Source: CAIKZZ01 sp035604595 (GTDB lineage Bacteria; Pseudomonadota; Gammaproteobacteria; Steroidobacterales; Steroidobacteraceae). Taken from it: a stretch of 64,000 nucleotides of DNA. A program made the translations under genes and the position numbers. Under the pieces are notes generated by a model. It saw only the letters and a program-made list of their open reading frames with translations, did no database searches and was not told the origin of the DNA. Below are positions 9,103 through 18,600 of the stretch, in pieces (position 1 is the stretch's first letter; each line of letters opens with the position of its first letter). The DNA is taken from positions 143,628 to 207,627 of the forward strand of contig DATNIE010000017.1 of the NCBI GenBank assembly GCA_035604595.1, in the 5' to 3' direction.

Positions 9103-9828
9103 TCAGGCGCGCGGCAGGCCCGCCAGTACCAGCCCCGCGGCGTCCCAGCGCAGGACGCTGCCCTGCGTGTACCAGTCGCCGGTGACGATCCGGGTCCGGG
9201 GTCGGCCGTCGACCATGCTTGGATAGACGCCGGGACGGTGGGTATGGCCGTGCACGAGCGTGTCGACGCCTGCGTCGCGGAACACGGCGGCGACGGCTGC
9301 GGCATTGACGTCCATCAGCATCGGCGGCTGACCTGCCGTGTGGGCCTTGCTGCCCGCACGGGCCTCGACCGCGAGCGCCTGGCGCTGGGCGACGCTGAGC
9401 GCCAGAAACTGCGCCTGCCAAGCCGGATCCCTCACCAGCGCTCGCAGCCGTTGGTACGGGACGTCGTCGGTGCATAACGCATCGCCATGGGTCAGCAGCG
9501 CCCGCTGGCCGTCGATCTCGACGATCGTCGGGTCGGTGAGCAAGATCCCACCGGTCTCCTCGCAGAACCGCTCCCCGAGCAGGAAGTCGCGGTTGCCGTG
9601 CATCAGGTAGAGCGCGACGCCCGTCGCGGTGAGCGCGCGCAACGCCGCGACGACCTCGCGCTTGTGCGGATCGGGATCGTCGTCGCCGATCCACACCTCG
9701 AACAGGTCGCCGAGGATGTAGAGCGCGCGCGCGGCGCAGGCCTGCGCCGCGAGGAACCCTGTGAACTGCCGGGCAATCTCGGGCCGCGCCCCGTCGAGGT
9801 GCAGGTCTGAGACCACCAGTGCGGTCAT
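9103..9828 (-). CDS. lpxH: UDP-2,3-diacylglucosamine diphosphatase LpxH
   Basis: LpxH hydrolyses UDP-2,3-diacylglucosamine to lipid X and UMP in lipid A synthesis at the inner membrane. The 241-residue protein has the calcineurin-like metallophosphatase motifs in order: SDLHL (Asp8, His10), GDLFEVW, GNRDF, THGD and GHTHRPG. It overlaps the upstream cyclophilin gene by 4 bases (ATGA), so the two are one operon. It converges with miaE across about 90 bases. The pairing with a cyclophilin and nearby cysS matches E. coli lpxH-ppiB-cysS. Confidence 0.95.
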   Translation of the reverse strand: MTALVVSDLHLDGARPEIARQFTGFLAAQACAARALYILGDLFEVWIGDDDPDPHKREVVAALRALTATGVALYLMHGNRDFLLGERFCEETGGILLTDPTIVEIDGQRALLTHGDALCTDDVPYQRLRALVRDPAWQAQFLALSVAQRQALAVEARAGSKAHTAGQPPMLMDVNAAAVAAVFRDAGVDTLVHGHTHRPGVYPSMVDGRPRTRIVTGDWYTQGSVLRWDAAGLVLAGLPRA

Positions 9829-10619
9829 TTGGGCGCAGGTGCTGCGGCCGGCTGCGCGTCAGATTGCCCGACGGGTGGTGCGCCGGGCGGTGCGGTCGGT
9901 GGTGCGGCGGGCGATGCGGTGGCCGGTGCGGCGGTCGATGCAGCGGGCGTCGCCGCCACCGGCGCACGCGCCGACGCCGCGGGCTCGGCGATCACCTCGA
10001 TGCGCTTGATGATGACCGGCTCAATCGGTGCGTCCTTGGCCCACGGCCCCACCGGGCCCGTCGGCGTCCGGCCAATGCGATCGACGACGTCCATGCCTTC
10101 GACCACGCGGCCGAAGATCGCGTAGCCCCACCGCAGCGGGGTCGGGTCGAGATCCTCGTTGTCAGTGAGGTTTACGTAGAACTGCGCGTTGCCGGAGTGC
10201 GGGGCTTCGCTGCGCGCGAGCCCGACGGTCCCGCGCTTGTTGGACAGCCCGTTGCCGGACTCGTTCGGGACGGGCGCTTTCGTGTCCTTCAGCTTGTACT
10301 TCTCGTCGTATCCGCCGCCCTGGACGACGAAGTTGCTGATGACGCGGTGGAACAGCGTGCCGCTGTACTGGCCGCTGGCCACGTAGGCGAGGAAGTTCGC
10401 GGTCGTCAGCGGCGCCCGCACGCTGTCGACCAGCACGGTGAAACTGCCGAGCGTGGTGTCGATCCGGACGCGGCTGCCGGTCGTCTCCGCCGGCGCTGGC
10501 GGCGCCGCTGGTGCAGGCGCAGCCGCCACGAATCCCGGCAGCACGACCAGCAGGCACCCGGCCAGCAGGCTCCTGATCCCGGTGGGGCGGCGGTGGGCAG
10601 CGGCGCGGGGCGTTGGCAT
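9825..10619 (-). CDS. Secreted cyclophilin-type peptidyl-prolyl isomerase
   Basis: Cyclophilins catalyse cis-trans isomerisation of Xaa-Pro bonds. The 264-residue protein begins with an Arg-rich n-region and a hydrophobic stretch ending near VAAAP, a likely signal peptide, so it should act in the periplasm. The cyclophilin domain (about residues 45-205) includes FHRVISNFVVQGGGYDE and the QFYVNLTDN segment. After it comes an Ala/Pro-rich tail of roughly 55 residues. The start ATG at 10619 has an AGGAG site. It sits where E. coli has the cytoplasmic ppiB, but the signal peptide makes it PpiA-like in location. Confidence 0.88.
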   Translation of the reverse strand: MPTPRAAAHRRPTGIRSLLAGCLLVVLPGFVAAAPAPAAPPAPAETTGSRVRIDTTLGSFTVLVDSVRAPLTTANFLAYVASGQYSGTLFHRVISNFVVQGGGYDEKYKLKDTKAPVPNESGNGLSNKRGTVGLARSEAPHSGNAQFYVNLTDNEDLDPTPLRWGYAIFGRVVEGMDVVDRIGRTPTGPVGPWAKDAPIEPVIIKRIEVIAEPAASARAPVAATPAASTAAPATASPAAPPTAPPGAPPVGQSDAQPAAAPAPK

Positions 10620-10651
10620 CGGGATCTCCTGGGGAACCGGGCAGCGCGCAT

Positions 10652-10657
10652 TATACT
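10652..10657 (+). promoter_or_regulatory. Candidate -10 element (TATACT) just upstream of gltX
   Basis: TATACT ends 8 bases before the gltX ATG, and no purine-rich ribosome-binding site is visible between them. If the element is used, transcription would begin within a few bases of the ATG, giving a nearly leaderless mRNA. No convincing -35 was found. Confidence 0.3.
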
Positions 10658-10665
10658 TCGCGTCC

Positions 10666-12096
10666 ATGCCGCACCCGGTCGTCACCCGTTTCGCGCCGAG
10701 CCCCAGCGGATTGCTGCACCTCGGCAACGTCCGCACGGCGCTGTTCAACTGGCTGTACGCGCGCCGGCATGGCGGGCGGTTTGTGCTCAGGATCGAGGAC
10801 ACCGACCGCGCGCGCTCGGACGAGGCGCAGATCGGCGCGCTGATGGCCGAGCTCGGCTGGCTCGGGCTCGACTGGGATGCAGGGCCGGACCGCGAGGATG
10901 CGGCAGGCCCCTATCGTCAGTCGGCACGCGGCGCCTTCTACGCGGCCGCCTGGCAGCGCCTGCTGGCGGCCGATCTCGCCTACCCGTGCTACTGCACGCC
11001 GCTCGAGCTCGAGATGGCGCGCAAGGCGGCTCTCAGTCGTGGCGAGCCGCCGCGCTACGCCGGAACCTGCGCGCGCCTCGACGAGCCGGGCCGGGCGGCG
11101 CGCGAGCGCGAAGGACGCGCACCCTCGCTCCGGTTCCGGGTGCCGTCTGGCCAGGACATCCGCTATCAGGATCTGGTGCGCGGACCGCAGCGCTTCTCGA
11201 GCGATGAGCTCGGCGATTTCGTGATCCGCCGGGCCGATGGATCGGCAGCATTCCTGTTCTGCAATGCCCTCGACGATTCGGCGATGGGCGTCACGCACGT
11301 GTTGCGCGGTGAGGACCACGTCGCGAACACGCCGCGCCAGCAGCTGCTCGTGCTCGCGCTCGGCGAGCGCGTGCCCGCCTACGGTCACGTGCCGCTGCTG
11401 GTCGGGACGGATGGCGCACCGCTCTCCAAGCGCCACGGCAGTGCCAGCGTCGCCGATGTGCGCGCCGCGGGCTTCCTGCCGGAGGCGGTCGTCAACCTGC
11501 TCGCGCGCCTCGGCCACAGCTATCCGGTCGAGGGCTGGCTGGAGCCGGCGGCGCTGATCGGGCACTTCGACCTGAGCGCGCTCGGCCGGGCTCCGGCGCA
11601 CTTCGATCTGACCCAGCTGCAGTACTGGCAGAAGGAGGCGGTGCGCCGGGCCCCGGCCGCGACGCTCGAGCCGTGGGCACGCGGACGCGTCCCGCCCGGC
11701 GAGGAAGCCCGGTTCATCGCCGCCGTGCGCGCGAATCTGACCCTGCCGCCCGACGCTGCGGAATGGGCCCACCTGATCTACGGCGAGCTGCCGTGCGCCG
11801 AGGGGGCGGTCCGCACGGCGATCGTCGAGGCGGGCGAGGGTCTGTTTGCCGCGGCACTCGCCGTCACCGCCGAGCGGGTCGACTATGCGAGGCTGATCAC
11901 GGCGCTGAAGGCGGCCACCGGGCGGTCCGGCCGCGCGCTGTTCCAGCCCCTGCGGGCCGCCCTGACACAGCGCCTCGACGGCCCCGAGCTCGCCCAGCTC
12001 ATCGCCGTCATCCCCGAGCGTCAGATCCGCGTCCGGCTCGCGGCCGCGCGCGACCTCGCGAGCCGGACCGCTCGCCACGAGGCCGCAAACCGGTGA
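10666..12096 (+). CDS. gltX: Glutamate--tRNA ligase
   Basis: GltX charges tRNA-Glu. The 476-residue class I synthetase starts MPHPVVTRFAPSPSGLLHLG, which holds the HIGH-type motif, and has the KMSKS equivalent LSKRHGS. A Cys-rich segment (CYCTPLELEMA...YAGTC) matches the zinc region of bacterial GluRS. The frame is open far upstream, but the conserved N-terminus begins at 10666. It overlaps cysS by 4 bases (GTGA), so the two synthetases are translationally linked. It is divergent from the cyclophilin-lpxH operon. Confidence 0.97.
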   Translation: MPHPVVTRFAPSPSGLLHLGNVRTALFNWLYARRHGGRFVLRIEDTDRARSDEAQIGALMAELGWLGLDWDAGPDREDAAGPYRQSARGAFYAAAWQRLLAADLAYPCYCTPLELEMARKAALSRGEPPRYAGTCARLDEPGRAAREREGRAPSLRFRVPSGQDIRYQDLVRGPQRFSSDELGDFVIRRADGSAAFLFCNALDDSAMGVTHVLRGEDHVANTPRQQLLVLALGERVPAYGHVPLLVGTDGAPLSKRHGSASVADVRAAGFLPEAVVNLLARLGHSYPVEGWLEPAALIGHFDLSALGRAPAHFDLTQLQYWQKEAVRRAPAATLEPWARGRVPPGEEARFIAAVRANLTLPPDAAEWAHLIYGELPCAEGAVRTAIVEAGEGLFAAALAVTAERVDYARLITALKAATGRSGRALFQPLRAALTQRLDGPELAQLIAVIPERQIRVRLAAARDLASRTARHEAANR

Positions 12097-13523
12097 TCGA
12101 GATCCACAACTCCTACACCGGCCGCAAGGAGCCTCTGCGGGAGCTCGAGCCGGGCCACGTGCGCATGTACGTGTGCGGCATGACCGTCTACGACTACTGC
12201 CACGTCGGCCACGCCCGCTCGCTGATCGTCTTCGACGTCGTGCGCCGCTACCTGAAGTATCGCGGCTACCGGGTCACGCACGTCCGCAACATCACCGACA
12301 TCGACGACAAAATCATCGCGCGGGCCGCCGAGAACGGCGAGACCGTGAGCGCGCTGACCGAGCGGTTCATCGCCGCGCTCCGCGAGGATTGCGCCGCGCT
12401 CGGCGTCGAGACCCCTGAGCACGAGCCGCGCGCGACCGAGTACGTCGCCGAGATCATCGCCATGGTGCGCACGCTGATCGACAAGGGTTATGCCTACGTT
12501 GCGCCCGACGGCGACGTCCTGTACTCGGTGAGCGGCTTTCCGGCCTATGGGCGGCTGTCGGGCAAGAGGCTCGCGGAGCTGCGCGCCGGCGCGCGCGTCG
12601 AAGTCGACGCCGGCAAGCGCGATCCGCTCGACTTCGTGCTGTGGAAGATGGCGAAACCCGCCGAGCCGCGCTGGGACTCACCGTGGGGCGCGGGCCGGCC
12701 CGGCTGGCACATCGAGTGCTCGGCGATGTCGGTGGCGCTGCTCGGCAGCCACTTCGACGTGCACGGCGGCGGCATGGATCTGAAGTTTCCGCACCACGAA
12801 AATGAGATCGCCCAGAGCTGCGCCGCCTGCGGCACGCCGTTCGTCAACGTCTGGATGCACAACGGCTTCGTCAACGTCGACGCCGAGAAGATGTCGAAGT
12901 CGCTCGGCAACTTCTTCACGGTGCGCGAGGTGCTGGCACGGATAAGGCCCGAGGTGCTGCGGGCGTTCGTGCTGGCGAGCCACTACCGCGGCCCGGTCAA
13001 CTACTCCGACGAGAACCTCCGGCACGCCGATGCGACGCTCGAGCGTCTGTACGGTGCGCTGCGCGGCGCGCCCGCTGCGGGGCCGGACGCCGGCACCATG
13101 GCGGCTGAGATCGGAGCGGCGCGCGAGCGCTTCGAACTCGCGATGGACGATGACTTCAACACGCCCGAGGCGCTCGCGGTGCTGCTCGCGCTGGCGCGCG
13201 ATCTCAATGTCGCCAAGGCGGCCGGCGATGCGCCGCAGGTCGCGGCGCTCGCCACGGGGCTGCGCCGCCTCGGCGGCGTCCTCGGCATCCTCGCGCAGGA
13301 CCCCGAGACCTGGCTCCAGACGAGACCGGCGACGGGACTCGCGCCCGAACGAGGCGCCGTGCCGCAGCCGGATGCGGCCGAGATCGACGCGCTCGTCGCG
13401 GCGCGCACTGCGGCGCGCAAGGCCCGCAACTTCGCCGAGTCGGACCGGCTGCGCGATCAGCTGGTGGAGCGCGGCGTCGTGCTCGAGGACGGGCCTCTGG
13501 GCACGCGCTGGCGCTGGCGCTGA
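12093..13523 (+). CDS. cysS: Cysteine--tRNA ligase
   Basis: CysS charges tRNA-Cys. The 476-residue protein starts at a GTG overlapping the gltX stop (IEIHNSYTGRKEPL). It shows the first zinc Cys in YVCGMTVYDYCHVGHAR together with the HIGH motif, further ligands in HIECSAM and HHENEIAQS, and the KMSKS loop EKMSKSLGN. Downstream it converges with folD over 32 bases. Confidence 0.97.
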   Translation: MIEIHNSYTGRKEPLRELEPGHVRMYVCGMTVYDYCHVGHARSLIVFDVVRRYLKYRGYRVTHVRNITDIDDKIIARAAENGETVSALTERFIAALREDCAALGVETPEHEPRATEYVAEIIAMVRTLIDKGYAYVAPDGDVLYSVSGFPAYGRLSGKRLAELRAGARVEVDAGKRDPLDFVLWKMAKPAEPRWDSPWGAGRPGWHIECSAMSVALLGSHFDVHGGGMDLKFPHHENEIAQSCAACGTPFVNVWMHNGFVNVDAEKMSKSLGNFFTVREVLARIRPEVLRAFVLASHYRGPVNYSDENLRHADATLERLYGALRGAPAAGPDAGTMAAEIGAARERFELAMDDDFNTPEALAVLLALARDLNVAKAAGDAPQVAALATGLRRLGGVLGILAQDPETWLQTRPATGLAPERGAVPQPDAAEIDALVAARTAARKARNFAESDRLRDQLVERGVVLEDGPLGTRWRWR

Positions 13524-13555
13524 CCGGTCGCCGTCGCAACCCGCGGCGCACCGTC

Positions 13556-14422
13556 TCAGGCCGCGTGCAGCCCCTGGTGCGCCAGGCTGCTCTCGAGCGT
13601 GTTCTTCATCAGCGCCGCGATCGTCATCGGACCCACGCCGCCGGGGACCGGCGTGATCCAGCTCGCGCGTTCGCGCGCGGCCTCGTAGACGACATCACCG
13701 ACCAGCTTGCCGCCCGGCAGGCGGTTCATGCCAACGTCTATCACAACAGCGCCGTCGCGGATCCAGTCGCCGGGAACGAGTCCGGGCTTGCCGGTCGCCA
13801 CCACCAGGATCTCGGCGCGGCGCACCTCGGCGGCGAGGTCCGCGGTCGCGCTGTGGCAGACGGTGATCGTCGCGCCCGCCATCAGCAGCTCGAGGGCCAT
13901 CGGTCGGCCGACGATGTTTGACTGGCCGACGATCACTGCGTTCTTGCCGCGCGCGGCGATGCCGCTGGCGGTGAGCATGATCATGATCCCGTAGGGGGTG
14001 CACGAGCGCAGCAGCGGCTTGCGCAGCGCGAGGCGCCCCACGTTGTACGGATGGAAGCCGTCGACGTCCTTCTTCGGATCGATGCGCTCGATCACCGCGT
14101 GCGGGTTGATGTGCTTCGGCAGCGGCGACTGCACCAGGATCCCGTCGATCGCCAGGTCGACGTTCAGACTGTCGATCAGCGCGACGAGCTCGGCCTCGGA
14201 CGTCGAGGCGGGCAGGTCGTAGGCGACCGAGGCGATGCCGGTCTCCTCGCAGGAGCGGCGCTTGTTGCGCACGTAGATCTCGGAGGCTGGGTCCTCGCCG
14301 ACGAGCACCACGGCCAGCCCCGGGCGGCGCGCGCCGCGCGCGCAGAGCGCGTCCGTCTGCGCGCGGACCTCGGCCTTCAGGGACCGTGAAATCGCCTTGC
14401 CATCGAGAATCTTCGCCGTCAC
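13556..14422 (-). CDS. folD: Methylenetetrahydrofolate dehydrogenase/cyclohydrolase
   Basis: FolD interconverts 5,10-methylene-THF, 5,10-methenyl-THF and 10-formyl-THF with NADP. The 288-residue protein has the catalytic Tyr-Lys region (SEIYVRNKRRSCEETGI), the VQSPLPKHIN motif, the nucleotide-binding GQSNIVGRPMALEL and the C-terminal TPVPGGVGPMTIA. The start codon is GTG at 14422 with a GGGAGG site upstream. The neighbourhood cysS-folD is shared with E. coli. Confidence 0.96.
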   Translation of the reverse strand: MTAKILDGKAISRSLKAEVRAQTDALCARGARRPGLAVVLVGEDPASEIYVRNKRRSCEETGIASVAYDLPASTSEAELVALIDSLNVDLAIDGILVQSPLPKHINPHAVIERIDPKKDVDGFHPYNVGRLALRKPLLRSCTPYGIMIMLTASGIAARGKNAVIVGQSNIVGRPMALELLMAGATITVCHSATADLAAEVRRAEILVVATGKPGLVPGDWIRDGAVVIDVGMNRLPGGKLVGDVVYEAARERASWITPVPGGVGPMTIAALMKNTLESSLAHQGLHAA

Positions 14423-14463
14423 GAACAGCCTCCCGAACCATCGGCCACGCCCTAAAGCCGATC

Positions 14464-14469
14464 ATTATC
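14464..14469 (-). promoter_or_regulatory. Candidate extended -10 for folD
   Basis: On the minus strand GATAAT is preceded by TGC, an extended -10 arrangement, about 40 bases upstream of the folD GTG. No -35 is recognisable. It stands back to back with the tRNA promoter. Confidence 0.35.
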
Positions 14470-14500
14470 GCACGCAGCGCGCGCAGCGCGCCGCCGGCGT

Positions 14501-14529
14501 TTGACGGGCTCTGGCACGAACCGTAAGAT
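14501..14529 (+). promoter_or_regulatory. Sigma70-type promoter of the tRNA cluster
   Basis: TTGACG (14501-14506) and TAAGAT (14524-14529) are separated by exactly 17 bases, close to the sigma70 consensus. The tRNA-Pro gene begins 65 bases after the -10. The bases following the -10 are GC-rich, as in stringently controlled stable-RNA promoters; that control is inferred. Confidence 0.75.
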
Positions 14530-14594
14530 TGCCCGTCCCGTGCGCGCCGGACATGGGCGCTGAGCCTTGGCCGGGCACCCGGGCGGTTCCTTGG

Positions 14595-14671
14595 CGGGGC
14601 ATGGCGCAGTCTGGTAGCGCATCTGCTTTGGGAGCAGAGGGTCGGGGGTTCAAATCCCTCTGCCCCGACCA
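14595..14671 (+). tRNA. tRNA-Pro(TGG)
   Basis: A complete 77-base cloverleaf with acceptor CGGGGCA paired to TGCCCCG and an encoded CCA. The anticodon stem TCTGC/GCAGA encloses the loop TTTGGGA, giving anticodon TGG. It is first in a four-tRNA cluster. Confidence 0.97.
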
Positions 14672-14730
14672 TCAACACTCCCGCGGGAGGGTCCGGCCGT
14701 TGATTCGGGGGCAGTATCGGGAGCCTTGCC

Positions 14731-14807
14731 GCGCCCGTAGCTCAACCGGATAGAGCACCGGCCTTCTAAGCCGGCGGTTGCAGGTTCAAGTCCTGCCGGG
14801 CGCACCA
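14731..14807 (+). tRNA. tRNA-Arg(TCT)
   Basis: A 77-base cloverleaf with acceptor GCGCCCG/CGGGCGC and encoded CCA. The anticodon stem CCGGC/GCCGG holds the loop CTTCTAA, giving TCT, which reads AGA and AGG, rare codons in a genome this GC-rich. Confidence 0.97.
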
Positions 14808-14873
14808 CTCGACGCTGGGCGAGGGGGCGAGGACAGTGGAGTCGAGGCGAGGTCTCAAGTCGCGACAGACGAT

Positions 14874-14950
14874 GGTGGACGTAGCTCAGTTGGTAGAGCC
14901 CCGGATTGTGATTCCGGCCGTCGTGGGTTCGAGTCCCATCGTCCACCCCA
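14874..14950 (+). tRNA. tRNA-His(GTG)
   Basis: A cloverleaf with acceptor GTGGACG/CGTCCAC, anticodon GTG in the loop TTGTGAT, and encoded CCA. The feature includes G14874, the expected extra 5' G (-1) that pairs with the discriminator C, the identity element of tRNA-His. Confidence 0.96.
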
Positions 14951-14997
14951 CCACATGACGGCGATCCGCGCGCCGCGCGGCACCCGCCACGGTTGAC

Positions 14998-15073
<76 letters not shown>

Positions 15074-15077
15074 GCTA

Positions 15078-15116
15078 TGCGCCGCGCCCCGCCGGTCAGC
15101 GCCGGTCCGCGGCGCA
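15078..15116 (+). terminator. Stem-loop after the tRNA cluster
   Basis: TGCGCCGCG (15078-15086) is perfectly complementary to CGCGGCGCA (15108-15116) around a 21-base loop that can fold further. No T-run follows, so it may be a 3' processing or protective structure rather than an intrinsic terminator. It lies between tRNA-Lys and the convergent pilE. Confidence 0.35.
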
Positions 15117-15166
15117 CCGGTCGGCTGGCATCGGGCGTCTCGGGGCGCGCATCGCTCCCGGCGCGC

Positions 15167-15622
15167 TCACTGAGTCCAGCAGTTCGCTGCGTTGCTGCCC
15201 GTTGCGCTCTGCAGCCCGGTCGAGGTCAGGCTGAACGAGGTGCACTGGGTATCGTTCGCCTGGGTACCAAGCGGCGTCGCCGTGATCGTGTACGTCGCCG
15301 GGGTGCCGGCGACGCCGGCGACGACCGCGACCGTCACCTCGTAGTAGCCGCTGCCGACAGTGACCGGGAAGGCGGCGCCGGTGTACCCCAGCTGCGTCGG
15401 GACCGCACTATAGACGTTGCTGGTCGCGAAGTTGCGCTCCTCGCGACCAGCGAGATCCAGCACCGCTGTCCTCGCCTCCGTCCGGCGCGAGTCGAGCACC
15501 TGGCTCCGGTACGACGCGACGGCGATCGCCGCGAGGATCGCGACGATCACCATCGTGACCACCAGCTCGATGAGCGTGAAGCCACGTGCGCGGCCGGTGC
15601 GGGACAAGGCGTAGGTAGTCAT
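15167..15622 (-). CDS. pilE: Type IV minor pilin PilE
   Basis: PilE is a minor pilin of the initiation/tip complex of type IV pili. The 151-residue prepilin has a 14-residue leader ending RARG, cleaved before FTLIEL with the conserved Glu5, then a hydrophobic helix (VVTMVIVAILAAIAVASY). The C-terminal pair Cys...Cys near NCWTQ is the usual disulfide loop. It is last in operon A, 13 bases after pilY1, the position of pilE in the P. aeruginosa fimU-pilVWXY1Y2E operon. Confidence 0.9.
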   Translation of the reverse strand: MTTYALSRTGRARGFTLIELVVTMVIVAILAAIAVASYRSQVLDSRRTEARTAVLDLAGREERNFATSNVYSAVPTQLGYTGAAFPVTVGSGYYEVTVAVVAGVAGTPATYTITATPLGTQANDTQCTSFSLTSTGLQSATGSNAANCWTQ

Positions 15623-15635
15623 GTGGGTCTGCCTG

Positions 15636-18600
15636 TTAGCGCCGTTCGACCCAGGTCAGCCGGCTGCCAATGCTGGTCGCGAGCGGGTTGATCGGCGGCG
15701 TCGCGGGGCCGGTGCCACCGCTCGTTTGCGTTATCAGGAAGTTGGTCGGTGCGCCAGCGACCGTTTGGGCGGTCGTGACGACGGACGCGCTGCCGGTGCC
15801 GCTGAGCGCGACGCCACTCACGATCTGGCCGTTGTAATTGACGAAGTGGCCAGTCGAGTCGCCGAAGAACGACTGCTTGAACGACCCGCCGTTGACCGGA
15901 TTGATCGCCATCGTCCAGCCGCTGGCGAGCGCAGATGTGCAGCTGGTCGGATCGTTCGTGGCCGGGACCGTCGAGTTGACGATGAACGCGCCGACTTCGA
16001 GCACCGGGTTATAGATGATCTGCTCGCCCGAGTCGGGGAGATTGAGGTACCAGCCGAACATCGTGTCGCCGCTCGCGCAGTCGGTCGAGCCGATCCAGCA
16101 GATCGGGTTATTGGTGACCGACCGGAACCCGCCAGGGCCGGTGGAGAGGTCGGTCGCGACCTGCTGCTGCAGGACCGAGGTGTTGATCGTCGGCAGGGCG
16201 GTCAGCGCGTAGGTCAGGTACGCATACGGCACCACCGATTTCGCGTCCCACCCGCTCATGTCCCAGTCCCAGATGCCGTACAGGCTCTGCCCACCTGAGG
16301 CATAGGTCGTCGGCGATGTGTTCGTGAATGGAGTCTGCTGTCCGGTGCCAAACTCGACGAGGATTCGCGGCGGGCCGCTGTCCGACGGGATCGCCGCGAT
16401 GACGAGCTGCGTCGTGATCGGCTGGCCGCCGGGCGTCTGGAACAGCGGACTGGTCGCCGACACGGCCCAGTTGGTCTCGGTGGGGCTCGTCAGGTCGAAG
16501 CGCCAGACGTTGCCCTTGACGTCGCCGGCGTAGACATAGTCGACGATGTGATCGCCGTCGAGGTCCACCGGGACCGCGTCAGTGATGCCGGCGGTGCCTC
16601 CTTGCCCGGCAGCGCCTGCCGCGAGGTAGTAGAACGTCGGTGTGCCCGCGGCACTGACGATCATGACGAAAATGCCGGCGTGCGTCGTGCCGATGCCGTT
16701 GCCGAACACCGCGCCCCACTTGCCGTCATGGAAGCGGCGGATCTGCGGAATTCCCCAGGTGTTGCCCAGGTACGTTTTACAGGAGCCAGCGTTCGCGCAG
16801 GTGATGGTCGTCGAGTCCCATTCACCCATGACGAGAGTTCCCGCATTGCCTTCGGTGAAATTCGTCGGGTTGGTGATGTCGAGCGCGTAGATCGCGTTGC
16901 CACCGGCGCCGAGGCCGCCCATGAGCCACGTGTGCCAGGCGTTGTTGTAGAACAGGTCGCCGGTGCCGGGTGAGGCATCGACGAAGAAGTTGTGGCCGTA
17001 CTGCGGATTCGAGAAGTCGACCGGTGTGGTCGGAGCAGCCGGGGGGGTGGTCGGTGCTGGGTGGATCGTCTTGACGATCGCGTTCGGCATGTAGGCGAGC
17101 ACTTCCCACCCGTCGTTCGGCGTCGTGCTGTTGTTCACGTAGGCGCCGCCGCTGTAAGAGCCGGAGCGGAAGCCGTGCAGGAAGCCGTCGTTTGCGCCCG
17201 CGTAGACGACGTTGAGGCGCGTCGCGTTGTTGGTTACGAATGACGGGTAGGACGGGCCGGCGTTCTCCGGCAGGCTCGCGGCGCCGTTCAGCTTGTCCAC
17301 CCAGGTCGCGGGATACGAGAGGTAGGGTGCTCCGACCCAGGTCGGGCTCGAGTCGACGATGTCGCCGAGCACACTGACGCGGTCGCGGAACGGGTTGGCC
17401 CCGTGAGTGGTCTGCTCGTCGGTGCGGTCACCGCGCAGGTACGCAACGCGCTGCGTGCTCAGCGAGTCACCCGCGCCTATCTCGCTCACCTGGGTGGCGT
17501 TGAGGCTCGCTTTCTGGAACGGAATTCCGGAAGTCGTGCTGCAGCCGGCGCCGGTCGCGTTGCAGGTGAGCATCACGCGTGCGGGGGTCAGTGTCGCGGG
17601 GGTCCCGACGGCGACGCTGTTGATGTTTGCGGTGCCAATCGCTTCGGCGCCGATTGGGCCGACGAACTGATTGTTGGCACCGCACTTCGCGCCGGTGAGG
17701 ACGCCGGTCAACACGCAGCCCGCGTCCCAGTTGGATGTGCTTTGGACGCTGACCAGACCGGTCGTTGAGTCGACGAGGAGGTTGGAGGCTGTCAGCGAGC
17801 CGGACCAGTTGTTCGGGTTGTAGTACGCGAAGAAGACCTGGCTGCCGGTCTGGACCTTCGCCGTCTGCAGCTCGTTGATGCCGGCGGAGCTCGCGGCGGT
17901 GTCGGAGGGTGCCGCCTCGAAGCACGTGACTTCGTGGACGTTGACGCCGCCGCCGGTCGAACCTGAGAAGCCGAAGCGCAGGTTCGCGGGCAGCGCCCCG
18001 TTCGAGGCCGTGATGTCTTGGTTCGCGATGACGGTCTGGAAAGCACCGCCGCTGATGCTGTAGGAGAACGTCAGCAATCCGGCGCCGGTGATCTTCAGCT
18101 TGTAGGTGATCGGGGTCGCCTGGGAGCGCTGGGTCGCGGCCTCATTGGCGAGCTGGACCGTCGTCGGCAGGATGCTGTAGGCGCCCGGGATCGCCGCGTA
18201 GTCGCCGACTGCGGTGCCCGTGTTGACGCCGCTCCAGGTCCCGCTGTTCTTGTTGGTGTTCGAGTAATTCCACAGCGTGCCGGTATTGCAGGTGGACTGC
18301 ACCGCCGCTTGCCAGGCGGTGTTGTTGTTGTTATCCGTCTGCGTGTACGGAGAATTCGTCAGCAGCTTTGACGGGTAATCGGCCGAATACTGATTGTGGA
18401 GCCATTTCCACGACACGCTGCCCATGCCGCGCAGCCCGATGCGGCCGGGCTGTGGGCCGTAGCCGGTCGCGGTGTTGTCGCCGGTTCCGGCTACGCAGGC
18501 ACCCGTGGGGCACGGATTGAGGTTGGTGACGCCGTTGAGGAAGTTGCCAAACTCGTCGATGCCAAGCCCCACGTAACCGCCGATCAGGCCGTCATAGCCG

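Noticed and set aside
9829..10009. Repeat-like GGTGCGGCGG tracts near 9,890-9,960
   Set aside because: They encode the Ala/Pro-rich tail of the cyclophilin on the minus strand and are not a separate repeat element.
15078..15116. Strong intrinsic terminator after tRNA-Lys
   Set aside because: The stem is perfect but no T-run follows, so it is listed only as a stem-loop with low confidence.
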